From Paucibacter sp. PLA-PC-4 (lineage in GTDB: Bacteria > Pseudomonadota > Gammaproteobacteria > Burkholderiales > Burkholderiaceae_C), in assembly GCF_026241155.1 (NCBI RefSeq), contig NZ_JAPFGP010000006.1, positions 186,001 to 250,000 on the forward strand: a DNA stretch of 64,000 nt, written 5' to 3'. The notes under the pieces were generated by a model that had not been told where the DNA came from, did no database searches, and worked only from the letters and a program-made list of their open reading frames with translations. Below, in pieces: positions 1 through 8,550 of this stretch (the stretch's first letter is position 1; each line of letters opens with the position of its first letter). A program made the position numbers and the translations under genes.

Positions 1-488
1 CTGGCCCGTGTCGCCGCCATGCCGCCCAGCGAGGCATCGGCACCGGGGTCGATCGGAAAGAACAGGCCGCTGTGCCGGATCTCGTTGTTCAGCTGATTGC
101 GGCTAACGCCGGCCTGTACCGTCACAGTCAGGTCCTCGGCGTTGACGCGCAGGATCTCGTTCATCCGCGAAACATCCAGACTCACACCACCCTGTACGGC
201 CAGCAGATGGCCCTCCAACGAGGATCCGGCCCCATAGGGGATCACCGGCACATGGTGTTCATGTGCCAAGGCCAGCACAAAGGCCACGTCCTCGGTGCTC
301 TGCGCAAACACCACGCAATCGGGCGGCGCTACATCGAAAGGCGACTCATCGCGGCCATGCTGCTCGCGCACCGCCAACGCGGTGACGCAGCGCTCGGCAA
401 AGCGGGATTTCAGCCGCTCCAGCATCACAGCCGGCAAGGGCCGGCGCTCTGCGGCGAGGAGATGGGCGGGAGGGGAAGAGGCGTTCAT
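1..488 (-). CDS. FAD-linked oxidase, GlcD / D-lactate dehydrogenase type (N-terminal part, runs off window)
   Basis: The minus-strand frame opens with ATG at 488 and stays open to the window edge (162 codons). The protein has no signal peptide and shows the FAD_binding_4 (PCMH-type) fold start: the motif PYGAGSSLEGH, followed by GGVSLD, 'VQAGVSRNQLN', and 'DPGADASLGGMAATRA', the pyrophosphate-binding segment of the glycolate oxidase GlcD / cytochrome-type D-lactate dehydrogenase family. These flavoenzymes oxidise D-2-hydroxy acids and pass electrons to the respiratory chain. The C-terminal substrate domain lies outside the window, so D-lactate, glycolate and 2-hydroxyglutarate cannot be distinguished. 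The family assignment is secure; the substrate is not. Confidence 0.88.
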   Translation of the reverse strand, partial: MNASSPPAHLLAAERRPLPAVMLERLKSRFAERCVTALAVREQHGRDESPFDVAPPDCVVFAQSTEDVAFVLALAHEHHVPVIPYGAGSSLEGHLLAVQGGVSLDVSRMNEILRVNAEDLTVTVQAGVSRNQLNNEIRHSGLFFPIDPGADASLGGMAATRA

Positions 489-570
489 TGCGGGCGCTCC
501 GGGTGTCCGAAGCGCCCATTTTGCGCGTTTGCGGCAGCGGTCTGAGCGCGATGCGCCCAGACCTTGACGC

Positions 571-3075
571 TCACTCGCTGATGCTCATGCTCTTGTAGGC
601 CGGGTCGGCCTTGATCTCGGCCTCGCTGAAGGGCAGCTTGGCCCACTTGGCACCTTTCAGGAAAATGTCCGAGTAGAGCTTGGTCTGGTCCGAGAAGTGT
701 GGCGACAGCAGATGGCTGGACTGCGAGTAGGTCAGCACCCCCTCAGCCACCGGACCGTTGGCATCGAAGGTGACAAACTGCATATAGCTGTTGCCATAGA
801 CGGGATCACCATACAGGCCCGAGGCGCCCAGATTGCCGCGTACATTGTTAAAGGTGTAGCGGCCGCCCGGGAAGGGGATGGGCGCGCTGTCGCGAATGAT
901 CACCTGCTTGCGCGCGTTGACCTCCTCCAGTGCAAACTTGTTCGTCGAGAACCATTGCACCGTGTCCGCGAGCAAGGTGACGGCCTTGGTGTTGGCGGTG
1001 TTGAATCCGCGCGGCGTCATCACCGGGTCGGCCGGGCTGAAGGGCACGCGCCAGTAGCTGGCCTCCTCCAGCTCGCCGGCCAGCTCATAGAGCTTGCGGA
1101 ACAGCAGCGCGCCCGGATCGGTCAGACCCTCGGTCTTCTTCCAGATGGCAAGCACGCCGCAGGCCTTGGTGATGTCGGTGTCGACGCCGTTCGTTCCCTT
1201 GACGACGATGGGCTGCGCCTTGCCAGCGCAGGTGGCGGCCAGGAACTCGTCCAGCCACATCTCGGCGCGGAAGAAGCGGCTCTTGGCATAGACCTGCTGC
1301 AGGTTGGCGAGGGTGAAGCGGTTGCCGCCCAGGCCGTCGGCATTGCTGAGACGGTCCTTGACCTGGACGATGCCCATGCGGGTGCGCTCGCCCTGGGGCA
1401 TGCCTTCGGCGTCAGGCCCGGTGGCGATGATCTTCGGGAAGCCCGTCAGGCGCTCGTGTTCGTTGGGCAGCCAGTGGCTGTCGTTGGCGTTGACGATGTA
1501 GTCGTCGCGCAGCACATAAGGCCGCTGGGCGGCCGGGATCGCGCCCGTCCACTGGCAGCTGCTCTTGCTACCGTCCATCAGCACCAGGCCGCGTGTGGCC
1601 AGCAGGAACTGTCCCGTGGGACTGTTGACGCAGCCCGCCAGCTGGGAATCGCTGACATTGGCCGCCACCGAGTAGTTGGCGTAGAGGGCCTTGCCGTTCT
1701 TGTCGGCCGCCATCGTATTGACCCAAGGCATCGCGTTGTGCGTAGCCAGGTTCTGTCGCAGGCTCTCGGCGCTGGTGGACATGCTGTTGAGCAGCGCCTG
1801 GTCGATCAACTTGTAGTTCGTGTAGTTGGCGTCGCGGATCACAAAGGCCGCCGCACCGCTCCAACTGAAGGTGGCGCCGTCGCTGAGCAGCGGGCCGAAG
1901 TCGGTGCCGTACAGAGTGCGCTGATGGGTCTTCAGGCTGCCGTCGGGCTGCAGCGCCTCAACCGTCAGCGCGGTCTTGCTCATCGCCTTGTAGGTACCGT
2001 CGACCTGGTAGCGAGTCGGGTCGGCCGGGTCCAGCTTGAGTTGGAACAGCGTGAAGCGGTTGTCGGTCGAGAAAGTGTGGGTCCAGGCCACGTCCTTGTT
2101 GAAACCGATCAGCGGCACCGGCGCACCCAGCAAAGTGGAGCCGAAGACATCGAGCTTGCCGGGAATGGTCAGGTGCAGCTTGTGCAGGCGCAGCGCACCC
2201 CACCAGGGGAAGTGCGGATTGCCCAGCACCATGCCGGCACCGCTTTGCGTCACGTCCTTGCCCAGGCCATAGCCATTCGAGCCGACCGCGTGCTCAAACA
2301 GCGGGTTGGTGGCCTGCACCAGCGGGCTGTTCAGCACCGCGAGCTGGCTACGCTGCGTCTTCAGTGCCTTGGCGCTCAAAGCCGGGGCCGCCGCCACCTT
2401 GACGACCGGCGGCTGAGCACCGCCGATGGCCTCGATGAACTGGATCGAGCTGCCGGCCATCGCCGCTTGGCTAAAGCGCCAGTAGGCCTCGTCCTCGGTC
2501 ATCGGCTTGACCCAGGCCGCACCCTTGCACTCGACCGGCAGCCCGTTGACGCCCTTGTCGCGCAGGTAGCGGTTGTAGCCGGCCACAAAGCCGCTGACCA
2601 GATCGCGCGTGTCGGCGCCGGCGGCAGCCCGCATCGCCTGCGCCAGGGCCGGGGTCAGGTGCAGCTTATAGAAGAAGTCGGAGGCTAGATTGGGCGTGGC
2701 GGCACCGAACTGGCCCAGGTAGTTGATCGGCACACCCTTGGCATCGAAGTCGCCGAAATAGCGTGAGCGCTCGCCGCGCATCGTCACCAGCTCCTGGGCG
2801 AACAGGCAGACATGGTCTTCGGCAAAAGCGTAGCCGTAGCCATAGCCGGCGCCCTTGAAGTTGTCGGCCTTGATATGGGGCACACCGTAGCTGGTGTAGC
2901 GGATCTCGGCGGCGAAGCCGGGCGCGGCCGGCGGTGGCGGCGCGGTCGGATCGGCATCGCCGGAGCCGCCACAGGCGCTCAGCAGCGCAGCCAGGGCCAG
3001 CAGGCTGCAGGCGCCGGCAACGGGAGTCAGGCCTTGCCTGCGTTGGCTGGCCGGGGTTTTTGTCTGTCTTGTCAT
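571..3075 (-). CDS. Penicillin acylase family Ntn-hydrolase lipoprotein (acyl-homoserine lactone / lipopeptide acylase-like)
   Basis: This 834-residue protein belongs to the S45 N-terminal nucleophile acylases, which hydrolyse amide-linked acyl groups (acyl-homoserine lactones, cyclic lipopeptides, penicillins) and act in the periplasm. The start at 3075 is chosen because it gives a lipoprotein signal ending LLSACGG (Cys near residue 34); the open frame continues upstream only into the antisense of the fadL-like gene. The autoproteolytic beta-chain start is visible as GSNGYGLG with Ser266 the expected nucleophile, followed by 'GNPHFPWWGALR' and 'WTHTFSTDN', both typical of the AHL/aculeacin acylase branch. 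The alpha chain would be about residues 50-250. It is divergent from the FadL-like gene, with about 140 bases between the starts. The substrate cannot be read from sequence; quorum quenching is only one possibility. Confidence 0.9.
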   Translation of the reverse strand: MTRQTKTPASQRRQGLTPVAGACSLLALAALLSACGGSGDADPTAPPPPAAPGFAAEIRYTSYGVPHIKADNFKGAGYGYGYAFAEDHVCLFAQELVTMRGERSRYFGDFDAKGVPINYLGQFGAATPNLASDFFYKLHLTPALAQAMRAAAGADTRDLVSGFVAGYNRYLRDKGVNGLPVECKGAAWVKPMTEDEAYWRFSQAAMAGSSIQFIEAIGGAQPPVVKVAAAPALSAKALKTQRSQLAVLNSPLVQATNPLFEHAVGSNGYGLGKDVTQSGAGMVLGNPHFPWWGALRLHKLHLTIPGKLDVFGSTLLGAPVPLIGFNKDVAWTHTFSTDNRFTLFQLKLDPADPTRYQVDGTYKAMSKTALTVEALQPDGSLKTHQRTLYGTDFGPLLSDGATFSWSGAAAFVIRDANYTNYKLIDQALLNSMSTSAESLRQNLATHNAMPWVNTMAADKNGKALYANYSVAANVSDSQLAGCVNSPTGQFLLATRGLVLMDGSKSSCQWTGAIPAAQRPYVLRDDYIVNANDSHWLPNEHERLTGFPKIIATGPDAEGMPQGERTRMGIVQVKDRLSNADGLGGNRFTLANLQQVYAKSRFFRAEMWLDEFLAATCAGKAQPIVVKGTNGVDTDITKACGVLAIWKKTEGLTDPGALLFRKLYELAGELEEASYWRVPFSPADPVMTPRGFNTANTKAVTLLADTVQWFSTNKFALEEVNARKQVIIRDSAPIPFPGGRYTFNNVRGNLGASGLYGDPVYGNSYMQFVTFDANGPVAEGVLTYSQSSHLLSPHFSDQTKLYSDIFLKGAKWAKLPFSEAEIKADPAYKSMSISE

Positions 3076-3216
3076 CGGGTGTCTCCTTAGTGTTTTATCG
3101 CGACAACGGCCTGTGCGAGCCGTAACGCAGAGCGGGCTTCCGTATACGTCAGGCAGGCTATCATCAAATGCAAAAGGCCAGCTACCCGGCCTACCCTCAA
3201 AACACACGGAGACAGC

Positions 3217-4719
3217 ATGCGATTCGCCCCCACCCCTTTGTTGCTTGGTCTGCTGTCCGCTCTCAGCGCCTCCTCCGTGATGGCTTCGGGCTATCACTTC
3301 GGCTCGCAGTCGGCCTCTGCCCAGGGTACGGCCAATGCCAACGCCGCGGAAGCTGGCGATGCCACGGTCGTGTTCTACAACCCGGCCGGCATGACCCGCC
3401 TGGACGGCACGCGCACCAGCGGCGTGCTCAATGTCGTCGTGCCCGAGGGCAAGTTCAAGGACCAGGGCACCGTCACCTCGCTGGGCCTGCCCATCAGCGG
3501 CAGCAACGGTGGCAAATTCGTCGAAGCCACGGCCGTACCCCATGGCTATATCACCCATAAGTACTCGGATCGTCTGAGCCTGGGTCTGGGTATCTTCGTA
3601 CCCTTCGGCTCCAAGAGCGAATATTCGGCCGACTGGACCGGCCGCTACAACAGCATCGGCACCGAGCTGAAGACCCTGGCCTTCAATCCCTCGATCGCTT
3701 TCAAGGTCAACGACAAGCTCAGCCTGGGTGCCGGCCTGACGGCCCAGCACATCGAAGGCAAGCTGTCCAAGGCCGCCGATTTCGGCTCGGGCGCGATGAA
3801 TCTGGTGATCGAGCAGCAAGTGGCTGCGAACGCGGCACCGGGCGTACCGCTGGACGTGGTGCGCGCCGCTGTGATCAACCAGCTGGGCGGCCTGATCAAG
3901 CAGGTCTCCGGCAATCCGACCTATTCGGGCCGGGTCGATGTCGAGGGCAAGGACTGGGGCTTGGGCTTCAACCTGGGCCTGATGTACCACTATGACGAGA
4001 GCACGCGTTTCGGCATCGCTTACCGTTCGCGGATCAAGCATCAGCTCAAGGGCGATTCGCAATGGCAGGTGCAGACCCCCGCCGGCAATCTTGGTGCGCT
4101 GCTCAACGCTGCCCTGCCTGGCGCTGGCACCCAGGTTCAGCAGCGCCTGGTCGGCCTCTATACCGACAGCGATGCCCGCCTGAAGGTCAACACGCCGGAA
4201 TCGCTGTCCTTCTCCTTCTACAAGGAGCATGACAAGAAGTTCGCGGTGATGGGTGATGTGACCCTGACCAAGCATTCGCGCTTCCAGGAGCTGCGCATCG
4301 ACTTCGCCAACAACCTGCCCGACTCGACCACGCCGCAGCGCTGGGAAGACACGGTGCGTGCCTCGCTGGGCATCAACTACAAATGGAGCGATGCGCTGAC
4401 CCTGCGAGGTGGCGTGGCCTTCGACCAGTCGCCGGTGACCGCGGCCCGTCGCACCCCGTCGATCCCAGACAACGACCGTACTTGGTTGTCCGGTGGCTTC
4501 AACTGGAAGCTCGACAACAAGCGCTCGGTGGACTTCGCGATGAGCTATATCCATGTGGCCGACAGCCAGATCGATATGTTCGACAACGGCGGCCAGCGCA
4601 ATGCAGTCGGCTCCGCGGTCTGCAACACGGCCGGCAACACGTCCAGCTGCGCCACGCTGCGCGGTCGCTATCAGCTGAGCTCGGCCCTGTTCGGCCTGCA
4701 GTACAACCATCAGTTCTGA
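3217..4719 (+). CDS. FadL/TodX-family outer-membrane transport protein
   Basis: This 500-residue beta-barrel protein imports long-chain fatty acids or other hydrophobic compounds across the outer membrane. It begins with a cleavable signal peptide ending near 'VMASGYHF', followed by the family N-terminal hatch motif 'NANAAEAGDATVVFYNPAGMTR'-like region (NPAGM), and ends with the aromatic residue Phe expected of an outer-membrane barrel (QYNHQF). The length is slightly above E. coli FadL. A good ribosome site (GGAGAC) lies 6-8 bases before ATG 3217. It is divergent from the acylase gene; a shared interest in acyl chains is plausible but is inference. Confidence 0.93.
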   Translation: MRFAPTPLLLGLLSALSASSVMASGYHFGSQSASAQGTANANAAEAGDATVVFYNPAGMTRLDGTRTSGVLNVVVPEGKFKDQGTVTSLGLPISGSNGGKFVEATAVPHGYITHKYSDRLSLGLGIFVPFGSKSEYSADWTGRYNSIGTELKTLAFNPSIAFKVNDKLSLGAGLTAQHIEGKLSKAADFGSGAMNLVIEQQVAANAAPGVPLDVVRAAVINQLGGLIKQVSGNPTYSGRVDVEGKDWGLGFNLGLMYHYDESTRFGIAYRSRIKHQLKGDSQWQVQTPAGNLGALLNAALPGAGTQVQQRLVGLYTDSDARLKVNTPESLSFSFYKEHDKKFAVMGDVTLTKHSRFQELRIDFANNLPDSTTPQRWEDTVRASLGINYKWSDALTLRGGVAFDQSPVTAARRTPSIPDNDRTWLSGGFNWKLDNKRSVDFAMSYIHVADSQIDMFDNGGQRNAVGSAVCNTAGNTSSCATLRGRYQLSSALFGLQYNHQF

Positions 4720-4792
4720 GCCCGGCGCCGGCTTGCCGCCAAGGCCGGCCGGTGCCACCATAGAGCCCTGTTCCTGATGAAGGAGGTCGGCC

Positions 4793-5035
4793 ATGTCGGA
4801 TTCCGCCAGCCTTTTGTTGCTGCTCGTCCTTGTGCTGGCCCTGATCGGCGCGCTGCGCTTCGATCTGATGGGCCTGATCTGGCGCGAGTGGCTCAAGCTC
4901 GGCAACAAGGGCACTGCCCTGCCGCCGGCGGACTCTGCTCACGGCCCCTATCAGGGCCGCTCCGGCCAAGTTCCGCATCGCGGCCCGGGCGCCGCCCACA
5001 AGCCGGACTTTCACCGAAGCGGCAGGCGCGGCTGA
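4793..5035 (+). CDS. Small single-span membrane protein of unknown function
   Basis: An 80-residue protein preceded by a strong ribosome site (GAAGGAGG) 7 bases before ATG 4793, which supports it being translated. Residues about 6-25 (a Leu/Val/Ala run) form one hydrophobic helix, followed by a basic, Gly/Pro-rich tail, so a small inner-membrane protein with cytoplasmic tail is likely. It sits 73 bases after the fadL-like gene and 60 bases before the PduO gene on the same strand. I recognise no family. Confidence 0.55.
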   Translation: MSDSASLLLLLVLVLALIGALRFDLMGLIWREWLKLGNKGTALPPADSAHGPYQGRSGQVPHRGPGAAHKPDFHRSGRRG

Positions 5036-5095
5036 CCCCAAGGCCGAACTCGGGCAAGATGCGGGTCTCCCCAAGATCCGCAGACATCAAGCCAC

Positions 5096-5692
5096 ATGGC
5101 CAACCGACTCTCTCAAATCGCAACCCGTACCGGCGACGACGGCACCACCGGCCTGGGTGATGGCAGCCGCGTACCCAAGGACCACCTGCGTGTGCAGGCC
5201 ATGGGCGACGTCGACGAGCTGAACTCGCAGATCGGCGTGCTGCTGGCCGAGCCGTTGCCCGACGATGTCCGCGAACTACTGATCACGATCCAGCATGAGC
5301 TCTTCAATCTCGGCGGCGAGCTGTGTATGCCCGGCTATGAGCTGCTGAAGATGGACGCCGTGCTGCGCCTGGACGAGGCTCTGGCCCACTACAACGCCGC
5401 CCTGCCACGGCTCAAGGAGTTCATCCTGCCGGCTGGCACGCGAAGCGCCGCGATCGCCCATGTCTGCCGTACCGTGGCCCGCCGCGCCGAGCGCGCCGTC
5501 GTCACGCTGGCCGCGCAAGAGAGCATCAACGCAGCGCCGCGCCAGTATCTGAATCGCCTCTCCGATCTGCTCTTCGTGCTGGCCCGCGTGCTCAACCGCG
5601 CCAACCTCGACGGGCTGGGTGGTGACGATGTCTATTGGCACAGCGAGCGCCTGAAGCGCCAGGACGCCGCCGACGATCAGCAGTCCAGCTGA
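5096..5692 (+). CDS. Cob(I)alamin adenosyltransferase, PduO type
   Basis: This 198-residue enzyme transfers the adenosyl group of ATP to reduced corrinoid to form adenosylcobalamin. The N-terminal ATP-binding motif TRTGDDGTTGLGDGSR (residues about 10-25), the 'DVDELNSQIG' segment and the helix motif CRTVARRAERAV (about residues 124-135), followed by 'YLNRLSDLLFVLAR', are hallmarks of the PduO family. The length is as expected for a stand-alone PduO. It overlaps the convergent WYL regulator gene by 16 bases at the 3' ends. No cobalamin riboswitch was seen upstream. Confidence 0.95.
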   Translation: MANRLSQIATRTGDDGTTGLGDGSRVPKDHLRVQAMGDVDELNSQIGVLLAEPLPDDVRELLITIQHELFNLGGELCMPGYELLKMDAVLRLDEALAHYNAALPRLKEFILPAGTRSAAIAHVCRTVARRAERAVVTLAAQESINAAPRQYLNRLSDLLFVLARVLNRANLDGLGGDDVYWHSERLKRQDAADDQQSS

Positions 5693-6657
5693 GCCGCCGC
5701 CTCCCTGAGCCGCTTCGCATACGCCTGGCGCAGCGCAGGCGGCGCCAGCACCTCGACCTGCCCGGCATGGCGAAGCAGATCCATCAACAGCTCGGTGGCG
5801 TCCACATACGGCACCACCAGCTGCCAACGCCCGTCCGCCAGCCACTCGCTTTGCTGGCTGGCGTGCCACTCCTCGCGTGAGACCCAGGCCGCCGCCTCGG
5901 CGCTGAACACCAGCCGTGCCTGCTGGGTCTGGCCACCGGCAAAAATGCCATAGCCCTGGTCCAGCTCGCTCTCCAGCGCCTTCAGTGCCACCGGCTTGGC
6001 CTTCTCGTCCAGCAACTCGGCAGCCTCCATCGCGTCCAGCGCAAAGCGGCGCAGGCCCTCGCTTTGGTGGCACCAAGCATCCATATACCAGGTGTTGCGG
6101 TAATGCACCAGGCGCTGCGGCGATACCACCCGCGAGCCCACCGTGCCGCCGCCCTTGCCGCGCTTGCGATAGCTGATGCGCAGCTTCTGGCGTTGCACCA
6201 CGGCGCTGCCGACTGTCTCGAAATACTCGCTGGCCACGCGTCGGCGAGCGGTGCTGATCAGCTTGACGCGCCGCGTCATCTCCTTGGCCTCGGCCGCATC
6301 GGTGCCCAGCATGCCGGTCAGCTTGTCGAACATCGGCTGCAGATGTCGGCTCAGGATGCCGTTCTCGTCGAGCCCCGACAGCAACTGGTGCATGGTCAGC
6401 AGCGCATGCAGCTCTTTCTCGTTGAACCAGACCCCAGGCAGCTCATGCTGCTGGCCGCGCCATTGCTGGCCAAAACGGTAGCCATTGGCCAGCGCGTCGT
6501 ACTCGATCGGCGCATCCATGCGCTCGCGCAGGTACTGCAAATCTCGCTTCAAGGTTGCCGGCGACACCTCCAGCGCCTCCAGCAAGGTCGCAAAACTGAC
6601 ACATTCACGCCCGCGTATCAGCAGCTCGATCTTGTAGAAGCGCTCGGTCCTGTCCAT
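5677..6657 (-). CDS. WYL-domain transcriptional regulator (YafY type)
   Basis: A 326-residue regulator with an N-terminal winged helix-turn-helix (residues about 5-60, 'LLEALEVSPATLKRDLQYLRE') and a central WYL ligand-binding domain (about 150-230, with the variant 'VHYRNTWYMDAWC' and 'RRFALDAMEAAE'), followed by a C-terminal WCX-like extension. WYL proteins bind DNA and respond to nucleic acids or small nucleotide ligands; many control DNA-damage or defence genes. It is divergent from the gene at 6783, 125 bases apart, so that gene is a reasonable target candidate. Confidence 0.92.
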   Translation of the reverse strand: MDRTERFYKIELLIRGRECVSFATLLEALEVSPATLKRDLQYLRERMDAPIEYDALANGYRFGQQWRGQQHELPGVWFNEKELHALLTMHQLLSGLDENGILSRHLQPMFDKLTGMLGTDAAEAKEMTRRVKLISTARRRVASEYFETVGSAVVQRQKLRISYRKRGKGGGTVGSRVVSPQRLVHYRNTWYMDAWCHQSEGLRRFALDAMEAAELLDEKAKPVALKALESELDQGYGIFAGGQTQQARLVFSAEAAAWVSREEWHASQQSEWLADGRWQLVVPYVDATELLMDLLRHAGQVEVLAPPALRQAYAKRLREAAAQLDC

Positions 6658-6782
6658 GCTGTGGCCATCTTTCCCTGATTTCTTTCCCGGGCTCTTACTG
6701 GCTCATCCCATGAGCTAGTGAGGCCAGACACTGTGCCACATGGTTGCTGACAAATCGATGGCAGCCGCAACCGGAGCACCTC

Positions 6783-7820
6783 ATGGCACAGATCGCAGAA
6801 GCATCCGCCCAGATGGAACTGGGTATCCTCCCCGTCGAAGAGGCCACACCGGCCAATGCCAGCCTCGGCTTCGAGCTCGGCTGGGATTTCGCCCACCATG
6901 GGGTAGCGCCGCCGGTGACCCATCTTTATGCGCAGTCGCCGCTGCTGCAGGGATGGCAAGCAGGCTCGGCGACCTTCGGCCGCCGCACGCTGAAGCCCTC
7001 CCGCCATACCCAGCTGTGGCTGCAACTGCGCACCCATGCCTGGGCACGCGGGCGCAGCTTCGAGGATGTGCAAGTCACGCCCAACTATCTGCAGCAAATC
7101 GCGGTCGACTACTGCCCCATCCTGCGCCAGCCGCTGCTGGGCCAGGTCTCCATCGACCGCGTCCGTAACGATGCAGGCTATGCCGCAGGCAATCTGGCGA
7201 TGATGAGTGCCGGCGCCAATGCGGCCAAGGCCGCCCATGGCTGGGCTGAGGCGAACGAGATCGCCCGCAGTGTCAGTGACGGCCCCTTCAAGCGCATCGC
7301 CGGCCTGGGCCCGGCCGAATGGCAGCGGGTTGCGGTGCTGTGCAGCTTCGTCACCGAGCTGTCCCATGAAGAAGCGGCGATGATCCCGCTGCATCTGCTG
7401 CCGCCGAACCGGCTGCGCCTGTTCAACCCGATCCAAGCGCTGCAGGCGCTGGTGACCCGCCAGCTCGCGACACCGGGCTGGAGCGCACGGCTGGCGCGCA
7501 TCGAGGCTCTGCTGCCGGGCGATGCGCTACGTACCGACTTCAACCGCTTCCTGATGGCGCTGGCACCCCGGGTGCTGCGGGTCGCAGCGCTGACCGACGC
7601 CCAGGACATCCGTTGGGCGCTCGAAGACGCCTGGAGCGATGCACTGGTGCAAAAGCGCTGGGTTCGTTTCGCGCTGCAGCTCAACGCCGCCCAGGCCGAG
7701 AAGCTCGTGCAGCGCGCCGCCGCCAAGCGCCTGAGCACCGTCCATGTGCAGCGCCATCCGCGCCTGACCGCCACCGAGGGCTGGGCGCTGGAACGCGGCG
7801 GCTACCGGGCGGCCGCTTGA
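6783..7820 (+). CDS. Unknown protein with an HNH-like core segment
   Basis: A 345-residue soluble protein with no recognised family overall. The start ATG 6783 has GGAG 6 bases upstream; a TTG at 6744 in frame is less likely. Residues 110-142 carry a pattern resembling the zinc-finger/HNH core: Cys111-Pro, then SIDR (Asp125), Asn129, Gly-Tyr132-133 and Gly-Asn136-137, i.e. DRxxNxxGYxxGN as found in many HNH and recombination-endonuclease VII-like proteins. The usual first metal cysteines and the catalytic His are not obvious, so it may be an inactive or diverged member. It is divergent from a WYL regulator and followed by a clear terminator, so it is probably transcribed alone. Confidence 0.6.
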   Translation: MAQIAEASAQMELGILPVEEATPANASLGFELGWDFAHHGVAPPVTHLYAQSPLLQGWQAGSATFGRRTLKPSRHTQLWLQLRTHAWARGRSFEDVQVTPNYLQQIAVDYCPILRQPLLGQVSIDRVRNDAGYAAGNLAMMSAGANAAKAAHGWAEANEIARSVSDGPFKRIAGLGPAEWQRVAVLCSFVTELSHEEAAMIPLHLLPPNRLRLFNPIQALQALVTRQLATPGWSARLARIEALLPGDALRTDFNRFLMALAPRVLRVAALTDAQDIRWALEDAWSDALVQKRWVRFALQLNAAQAEKLVQRAAAKRLSTVHVQRHPRLTATEGWALERGGYRAAA

Positions 7821-7822
7821 CG

Positions 7823-7855
7823 AAAGTCAGCCCGGCAAACCCTGGCTGACTTTTT
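7823..7855 (+). terminator. Rho-independent terminator of the 6783-7820 gene
   Basis: Ten-base perfect inverted repeat (AAAGTCAGCC / GGCTGACTTT) with an 11-base loop and a run of five T, beginning 3 bases after the stop codon at 7820. The left arm contains the stop codon of the convergent small gene, so the hairpin may partly serve both directions. Confidence 0.85.
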
Positions 7856-8045
7856 CCATGCCGCCGCTTTGGTCCTGCAAGGCCACATGGTGACCGCGCT
7901 CGCCAAACCAGTGCGCCCATTGCTCGGCCAGCTTCTTGTTGGGTAACCAGGGACCAGTGCGGTCCATCTGTACGCGGTTGCCACGGCGCTCATAGAACAC
8001 CACGCGCCACATGCCGCTGGAAATTGATCGGTCGAAGTTGCTCAT
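7827..8045 (-). CDS. Small conserved-looking soluble protein of unknown function
   Basis: A 72-residue protein opening with ATG 8045 and stopping inside the preceding hairpin. It contains 'MWRVVFYERRGNRVQ' and 'KLAEQWAHWFGERGHHVALQDQ', which reads as a compact alpha/beta fold of the kind seen in short Burkholderiales hypotheticals. Codon use matches its neighbours. No membrane segment, signal or known motif is visible. It lies downstream of the PIN/AbrB pair's promoter end on the same strand. Confidence 0.5.
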   Translation of the reverse strand: MSNFDRSISSGMWRVVFYERRGNRVQMDRTGPWLPNKKLAEQWAHWFGERGHHVALQDQSGGMEKVSQGLPG

Positions 8046-8088
8046 CGGTGGGCGAATCTAGCAGAGCTTGCGTGACGCTGCCGCCCCG

Positions 8089-8550
8089 TCAAACCCTCAG
8101 CGCCGCCAAAAATTCCTCGCTGCCCAGCAGCTTGAAATCGGGCTTGCCTGAACGTGCGACACGCGCCCGCAAAGCCCTGCTGTCGCTGACCAGTACACGG
8201 CCGCGCGCCCCCTGTGCCAGGCTCAGTGCGAGCTGCTCAAAGGCCGGCAGCCGCGCGGTCCTGGCAGCTCGCGCCGCCTCGGCCGGTAACACCTGGGCAT
8301 AAGGCAGATAGTCGGCTAGCAACTCATGCTGCTGTGTCGTAGACAGCCCCAGCAACGGGCAGGCCAGCGCCAGCATCAGCGCCCGTGCGCTGGCCGGATC
8401 AACCAAGGCCTGACAGCGTCCGAGCTGCCAGCTCTGGCGCAGCCGCTGCCCGCGGGCGTCGCCCGACAACAGGGCGCCCAGCAGCAGCCGGGTGTCGAAC
8501 ACCACGGCCGGCGCAGCGTCCGGTGTTGACAATCGACGAGCGGTGCTCAT
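8089..8550 (-). CDS. PIN-domain toxin-like ribonuclease
   Basis: A 153-residue protein of the PIN_3 / putative toxin group (COG1569-like). The acidic residues expected of a PIN nuclease are visible: 'VVFDTRLLLGAL' near residue 18 and 'VLVSDSRALRA' near residue 123, with a C-terminal 'KLLGSEEFLAAL' helix typical of these proteins. PIN toxins cleave RNA in a metal-dependent way. Its ATG overlaps the stop of the AbrB-type gene by 4 bases (ATGA), so the two form a toxin-antitoxin style operon with the putative antitoxin first. Fewer acidic residues than classical VapC suggest a diverged active site. Confidence 0.8.
   Translation of the reverse strand: MSTARRLSTPDAAPAVVFDTRLLLGALLSGDARGQRLRQSWQLGRCQALVDPASARALMLALACPLLGLSTTQQHELLADYLPYAQVLPAEAARAARTARLPAFEQLALSLAQGARGRVLVSDSRALRARVARSGKPDFKLLGSEEFLAALRV

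Noticed and set aside
571-4914. A 1447-codon open frame on the minus strand covering the acylase, the intergenic region and most of the FadL gene.
   Set aside because: The part beyond 3075 is antisense to the clear FadL gene and has no family match; the lipoprotein signal and ATG at 3075 define the real start.
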